Positions 32,607 through 34,694 of a stretch of DNA of 34,694 bases are shown one piece after another. The stretch's first letter is position 1; each line of letters begins with the position of its first letter. The DNA lies in contig CAXGOB010000055.1 of assembly GCA_964011275.1 (NCBI GenBank), positions 1 through 34,694 on the forward strand, given 5' to 3'. The notes below the pieces were generated by a model. It was not told the DNA's origin and made no database searches. It saw only the letters and a list, made by a program, of their open reading frames with translations. A program made the position numbers and the translations under genes. The stretch is from UBA7328 sp002471345 (GTDB lineage: Bacteria > Bacteroidota > Bacteroidia > Chitinophagales > Saprospiraceae).

Positions 32607-33941
32607 ATGACAAAAATACTTCTTAAGAACGGGACTGTAATAAATAGAGGAAAAAAGGAAGTAAAAGATATACTGATTGAGGACAAGTGGATCCAGGAGA
32701 TGGGTAACGGAATATCTTCTAAGAATTGTGAGATTATTGATGTAAGCGGTAAGTGGATAATACCTGGGATAATAGATGATCAGGTTCATTTTAGAGAACC
32801 AGGATTGATTCATAAAGCAGATATAGGTTCAGAATCTAGAGCTGCATTACTAGGTGGTGTAACGAGTTTTATGGAAATGCCTAACACTAAGCCAGCAGCT
32901 ATAACGAATGAAGAACTAGAAAAAAAGTATGACAGAGCGTCGGAATCATCACCCTGCAACTATTCATTCTTTATAGGTGCTACAAATGATAACATCGAAG
33001 AAATCTTAAGAGCAGACCCTAGAGAAATATGTGGAATTAAGGCTTTTATGGGATCAAGCACAGGAGACCTTCTTGTAGATGACAATGATGCTCTTGACAC
33101 TCTATTTAAAAGAGCGCACATGCTTATTGCCACACATTGTGAAGATGAACAGACCATTGTAAGGAATAACAGCCTTTTTATTAAAAAATTTGGAAAATCG
33201 TTAACAGCTCATCATCATCCATTAATAAGAAATACAGAGGGATGTTATAAATCAAGTTCTTTTGCTGTTTCTCTGGCCAAAGAGCATAATACAAGATTGC
33301 ATATTTTGCATATCAGTACAGAGAAAGAGTTAGACCTCTTTAGGAATGATATTCCTCTTAATGAAAAAAGAATCACTGCAGAAGTCTGTGTTCATCACTT
33401 ATATTTTAACGACAAGGACTATGACGTCTTAGGAAATAGGTTGAAATGTAATCCAGCAGTAAAAACTCAAAAAGATCAAGATGCCCTGTTCAAAGCTCTT
33501 CTTGATGATCGATTAGATATAATCGCAACTGATCATGCTCCTCACACATTAGAAGAAAAGTCACAAGATTATATTCATTCTCCGTCAGGTCTGCCTTTGG
33601 TGCAGCACTCTCTGTTAATTATGATGGATTTCTATCAAAGAGGAAGAATTAGCATGGAAGAGATCGTAAGAAAAATGTGCCATGCACCAGCTGATATGTT
33701 TGATATTGACAAAAGAGGTTATTTAGATGAAGGATTCTATGCAGATATAATAGTCGTTGATCCTGAGGCAAAGAATATAATAACAAAAGAAAACATAGCC
33801 TTTAAATGTGGTTGGTCACCTCTTGAAGGCAAAATATTCACTGGAGCCATCGATCATGTATTTGTTAATGGAATTCAGAAAGTTAAGAATCAAACAATTG
33901 TTAATGATACTTCAGGAATGAGGTTAACGTTTAATCGGTAA
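32607..33941 (+). CDS. pyrC: Dihydroorotase (amidohydrolase, PyrC/AllB-like)
   Basis: The enzyme cyclises carbamoyl aspartate to dihydroorotate in pyrimidine synthesis. The start is ATG 32607 (444 residues), three bases after an in-frame TTG. Metal-site motifs seen are DDQVHFREPG, GIKAFMGSSTG with the usual carboxylated lysine, THCEDE, LHILHIST and ATDHAPHTLEEK with the catalytic Asp. In the first motif the usual HxH is QxH; I recall this from Bacteroides dihydroorotases, so it is probably a phylum trait. It is longer than E. coli PyrC and belongs to the multi-domain type. It ends immediately against the ribH stop. Confidence 0.9.
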   Translation: MTKILLKNGTVINRGKKEVKDILIEDKWIQEMGNGISSKNCEIIDVSGKWIIPGIIDDQVHFREPGLIHKADIGSESRAALLGGVTSFMEMPNTKPAAITNEELEKKYDRASESSPCNYSFFIGATNDNIEEILRADPREICGIKAFMGSSTGDLLVDDNDALDTLFKRAHMLIATHCEDEQTIVRNNSLFIKKFGKSLTAHHHPLIRNTEGCYKSSSFAVSLAKEHNTRLHILHISTEKELDLFRNDIPLNEKRITAEVCVHHLYFNDKDYDVLGNRLKCNPAVKTQKDQDALFKALLDDRLDIIATDHAPHTLEEKSQDYIHSPSGLPLVQHSLLIMMDFYQRGRISMEEIVRKMCHAPADMFDIDKRGYLDEGFYADIIVVDPEAKNIITKENIAFKCGWSPLEGKIFTGAIDHVFVNGIQKVKNQTIVNDTSGMRLTFNR

Positions 33942-34457
33942 TCAAAACCCGATTTTACCTTTTTGATTTTTAAGTTGTTGGCTAGTACTGATCATTTTAA
34001 GTATTGCCTCTGCACACTCTGCTCCTTTATTCCCTCTTAACCCTCCTGATCTTTCTTCTGCTTGAACCAGAGTGTTAGTGGTCAAGACTCCATATACAAT
34101 AGGTATCTGAGAAGTTAGATTCATCGTCATTATAGCCTTGGCTATACTATGATTGATATAATCGTCATGTTTGGTTTCACCCTGAATTACGCACCCAAAA
34201 CAAATTATACCATCAAATCCTCCCTTAGAAAGAAATTGTTTAGCTCCCCATGGCAATTCAAACGACCCAGGGACTTTTAGAAATGTCAATTGATCTATTG
34301 ATATGTTCAAATCTATAAATCGGCTTACACAGTGTGATTTAAGCCTCTCGACAATCTTTGCATTCCATTCAGACAAAACAATTCCAAACTGAAGTTTTTC
34401 TTGTTTTGTTATAGGATATTCCTTAGAATCAAAGGGTATAATATCAGAATGAGCCAA
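33942..34457 (-). CDS. ribH: 6,7-dimethyl-8-ribityllumazine synthase
   Basis: RibH condenses 5-amino-6-ribitylaminouracil with dihydroxybutanone phosphate to form lumazine, the riboflavin precursor. The 171 residues show FGIVLSEWNAKIVERL, VPGSFELPWGAKQFL, the active-site CVIQGETKHDDYINH and PIVYGVLTTNTLVQAEERSG, with RGNKGAECAEAIL at the end. All are family motifs. It follows the TPR gene by 18 bases on the same strand, a pairing I recall from other Bacteroidota. Its stop abuts the pyrC stop. Confidence 0.95.
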   Translation of the reverse strand: MAHSDIIPFDSKEYPITKQEKLQFGIVLSEWNAKIVERLKSHCVSRFIDLNISIDQLTFLKVPGSFELPWGAKQFLSKGGFDGIICFGCVIQGETKHDDYINHSIAKAIMTMNLTSQIPIVYGVLTTNTLVQAEERSGGLRGNKGAECAEAILKMISTSQQLKNQKGKIGF

Positions 34458-34475
34458 TATAGAAAGTATATCTGA

Positions 34476-34694
34476 TTATGAAATGAATTTCTCTATATCA
34501 GTGGCTTCTGAAGATTTGCTGTATTTGTCTAGTATGTCTTGGAATGCCTTATTGGCATTTTTAGAATCTCCATTCCTTTTATAGAGCATACCTAACTTTT
34601 TCAAATAATAAGGATTAAGCACGTTATTGTCTCCGGTATAAGCAGCTTTCTTATAGTTAGAAAGGGCTTTATCCATATCTCCAGACTCCGCATA
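34476..34694 (-). CDS. Partial TPR-repeat protein (C-terminal 72 residues)
   Basis: The frame is open from the right edge to a stop at 34476 and encodes 72 residues, starting YAESGDMDKALSNYKKAA. Two tetratricopeptide repeats are visible (DMDKALSNYKKAAYTGDN; YYLKKLGMLYKRNGDSKNAN with AFQDILDKYSKSSEA). TPRs mediate protein-protein contacts. The N-terminus is outside the window, so signal peptide and anchoring cannot be judged. It precedes ribH by 18 bases. Confidence 0.8.
   Translation of the reverse strand, partial: YAESGDMDKALSNYKKAAYTGDNNVLNPYYLKKLGMLYKRNGDSKNANKAFQDILDKYSKSSEATDIEKFIS

Noticed and set aside
31428..32813. Extended 461-aa reading of purK
   Set aside because: The first 79 residues are unlike PurK and cross into pyrC; ATG 32576 gives the conserved N-terminus.
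1..34694. Defence island, prophage, transposon or CRISPR
   Set aside because: No transposase, integrase, toxin-antitoxin pair, direct-repeat array or terminal inverted repeats were seen; the gene content is core metabolism and envelope.

Overview
The window is an AT-rich, gene-dense stretch of chromosome from a member of the Bacteroidota. The evidence is a T9SS-type C-terminal sorting domain on a secreted FG-GAP protein, a long (about 310 aa) NusB, a DUF4252 protein behind an ECF sigma factor, a BT_3928-like DoxX protein, an OmpA protein with thrombospondin type-3 repeats, and upstream boxes resembling the Bacteroidota -7 element TAnnTTTG. I cannot place it below phylum; Saprospiria-, Cytophagia- or Flavobacteriia-like lineages are all possible. 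I see no phage, insertion sequence, CRISPR array, tRNA or rRNA. Codon style is uniform, so this looks like core genome.

Layout. 1-4.6 kb: a partial membrane protein and dihydrolipoyl dehydrogenase (minus), coaD (plus), a rhomboid protease (minus), and a sigma / anti-sigma-like / DUF4252 operon (minus) closed by a strong terminator. 4.6-9 kb: an LptF/LptG permease (plus) converging on a sucC - small ORF - xseA - xseB run (minus). 9-12.2 kb: mdh, a peroxiredoxin-like protein, a secreted protein of unknown function, and a decayed DoxX gene with one in-frame stop and one frameshift. 12.2-17.1 kb: a TonB-like protein (minus), a T9SS-exported FG-GAP protein (plus), then a PLP-binding YggS protein and a deoxynucleoside kinase (minus). 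17.2-20.4 kb: gatC, an orphan LolD/MacB-type ATPase and a PgpH-type HD phosphodiesterase (plus). 20.4-21.6 kb: coaE and a YigZ protein (minus). 21.7-27.8 kb: a BT_3928-like DoxX protein, then nusB, guaA, a substrate-binding-like lipoprotein and trmH (plus). 27.8-34.7 kb: an aspartate-type aminotransferase (minus), an OmpA/TSP3 protein (plus), purK-purE (minus), pyrC (plus), ribH and the tail of a TPR protein (minus).

Functionally this is housekeeping: TCA-cycle enzymes (lpd, sucC, mdh), the last two CoA steps (coaD, coaE), purine and pyrimidine synthesis or salvage (purE, purK, guaA, pyrC, deoxynucleoside kinase), riboflavin, envelope biogenesis (LptF/G, OmpA, TonB) and RNA metabolism (nusB, trmH, gatC). 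Neighbouring genes are mostly unrelated, as is common in this phylum.

I found no convincing new multi-gene system. The best leads are modest: the decayed DoxX gene, an unannotated 48-aa ORF squeezed between sucC and xseA with a palindrome centred on its start codon, a candidate self-regulating promoter for the ECF sigma operon, and a terminator hairpin that is also the 3' end of the purE coding sequence. No gene-free stretch exceeds about 300 bases except 11645-12233, which is filled mainly by the DoxX pseudogene.
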